A DNA stretch of 15,463 bases. It comes from Clostridiales bacterium (GTDB lineage: Bacteria > Bacillota > Clostridia > Christensenellales > Aristaeellaceae). Below are positions 14,524-15,463 of this stretch, in pieces (position 1 is the stretch's first letter; the number at the start of each line of letters is the position of its first letter). The position numbers and the translations under genes are program-made. The stretch covers positions 1 to 15,463 of the forward strand of contig JAAZBR010000114.1 of assembly GCA_012513735.1 (NCBI GenBank). Direction: 5' to 3'. A model generated the notes under the pieces. That model saw only the letters and a list, made by a program, of their open reading frames with translations. It did no database searches and was not told the DNA's origin.

Positions 14524-15463
14524 TCAACCTTTCAGCGCCAGCAGCAGTTCATTCAGCAGATGCATAGCCAGCTGTTTACCATCCTGCCCCACTTCACCAA
14601 TGGGGCCAACGCAGGAGGGGCAGCCTGCCTCACAGTCGCACCGACGGATCAACTCCAGCGCCTGGGTCAGCAGCACGCTGCGCATGGGATATGCCTTCTC
14701 TGCAAGACCGATGCCGCCGGGGCTATTGTCATAGAGGATCAGCGTGGGCAGGTCAGTGAAAGGACTTTTGACCTGATAGCTCACTGCGATATCGTGGCCG
14801 GCGCACATCAAGTACAGGGGACAGATGATCCGCAGCGTGTTGCAGATGCCCAGCATACCGTTTTGCAAGCTGTCCTTGGGATACTTGAGTGCATTGGCCC
14901 GGGGCAGCGTGAGCCACATGGCCTGGGTATGCATGTCCGTTTCGGGCAGCCGTACCGGGCCGTAGCCCAGGCTCTCTCCGGTATCAAACTTCATCTTTTT
15001 AAAGATCTTCACCAGCGCGGTCACCTTGATCTCGCCAAAGAATGCATTTGCATCCTGCCGGTCAATGTCCAAAAGGCTCAGGCTGATATTGAGATCCGCA
15101 TCCGTATAGTAATTCACATTGACGCGCCTGATGAATGCCTTGCAGGCGTCAAAGTCCAACTTCTCCACCTGATACTGCACTCCTTCATGCAGGTAGATGG
15201 CGTTTTCATGCAACAGCATCGGCACCGTAAACCGGCCCATCTCGCCCACCACCCGCACACGCTCGGGATTGGTAATATCCATAATAAGGAAGTTTTCGGT
15301 CATGGCGGTGCGCAGGCTGATTTCACTGGCCGGGAAATCCTCCGTTGCCCAGTGCCAGACACCGCCCACATTGCGCACAATCTGCGCTTCCTGCAGATAG
15401 CCCAGCATGCTGTCCGCCCCCAGCGCGTTGCCAAAGGCCTCGCCGTCCTTGAAGGGCAGTTCA
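14524..15463 (-). CDS. mrfA: MrfA/YprA-like DEAH helicase, C-terminal part (partial, 5' end beyond window)
   Basis: About 313 codons are open from the right edge to a TGA at 14524-14526. An internal ATG at 15406-15408 is not the true start, because the frame stays open upstream (ELPFKDGEAFGNALGADS). The sequence matches the C-terminal DUF1998 region of the YprA/MrfA helicases: an ELPF...FG block, LGYLQEAQIVRNVGGVWHWA, LILYDNSPGGIGLAEKAY and a four-cysteine cluster CDCEAGCPSC near the end that binds a metal in the family. MrfA acts with MrfB in a UvrA-independent repair path for mitomycin C damage in B. subtilis. The DEAH motor itself is outside the window, so activity cannot be judged. It lies upstream of the TrmH-like gene in a two-gene leftward unit. 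Confidence 0.83.
   Translation of the reverse strand, partial: ELPFKDGEAFGNALGADSMLGYLQEAQIVRNVGGVWHWATEDFPASEISLRTAMTENFLIMDITNPERVRVVGEMGRFTVPMLLHENAIYLHEGVQYQVEKLDFDACKAFIRRVNVNYYTDADLNISLSLLDIDRQDANAFFGEIKVTALVKIFKKMKFDTGESLGYGPVRLPETDMHTQAMWLTLPRANALKYPKDSLQNGMLGICNTLRIICPLYLMCAGHDIAVSYQVKSPFTDLPTLILYDNSPGGIGLAEKAYPMRSVLLTQALELIRRCDCEAGCPSCVGPIGEVGQDGKQLAMHLLNELLLALKG

Overview
This window looks like ordinary chromosomal housekeeping DNA from a G+C-rich member of the Firmicutes (Bacillota), most likely Clostridia. The evidence is a Bacillus-type PurR (fused HTH and PRPP-binding domains), a WalJ/YycJ next to an HtrA-type protease, a naturally fused ComEC/Rec2, and strong AGGAGG-like ribosome binding sites. 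I see no rRNA, tRNA, CRISPR array, prophage or transposase. Species cannot be named from sequence alone.

Layout from left to right. Positions 1-114 are the 3' end of uvrA (+). A 162-bp element with 26-bp imperfect terminal inverted repeats fills 114-275 and begins at the uvrA stop codon. A leftward operon follows, purR-pth-mfd, read from the right (5348 down to 365). A divergent control region (5349-5492) separates purR from a rightward Nudix/mutT gene (5493-5882). mutT converges on htrA (-, 5939-7228), with a good intrinsic terminator for htrA between them. A second control region (7229-7442) carries a near-consensus promoter and a 26-bp tandem repeat, and drives a rightward chain of six overlapping genes: walJ, a CPBP membrane protease, a second metallo-beta-lactamase (MBL) fold protein, comEC, holA and rsmG. 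rsmG runs to within 2 bp of a convergent leftward pair, a SpoU/TrmH-family RNA methyltransferase and the C-terminal part of an MrfA/YprA-like helicase that leaves the window.

Functionally, the window is rich in DNA maintenance: uvrA and mfd (nucleotide excision and transcription-coupled repair), mutT-like (nucleotide pool cleansing), mrfA-like (UvrA-independent mitomycin repair), holA (clamp loader) and comEC (DNA uptake). A translation set (pth, rsmG, trmH-like) and an envelope/signalling set (htrA, walJ, CPBP protease) are mixed in.

The two most unusual points are these. (1) An in-frame TGA interrupts the second MBL-fold gene exactly where relatives have the Gly of the GDTG motif. The rest of the family sequence continues intact in the same frame, and comEC begins on that gene's final stop codon, so the lesion (or recoding, or sequence error) could affect comEC expression. 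(2) The small inverted-repeat element behind uvrA looks like a mobile or structured repeat. I do not see a clear-cut undescribed system; the candidates are listed with their uncertainty.
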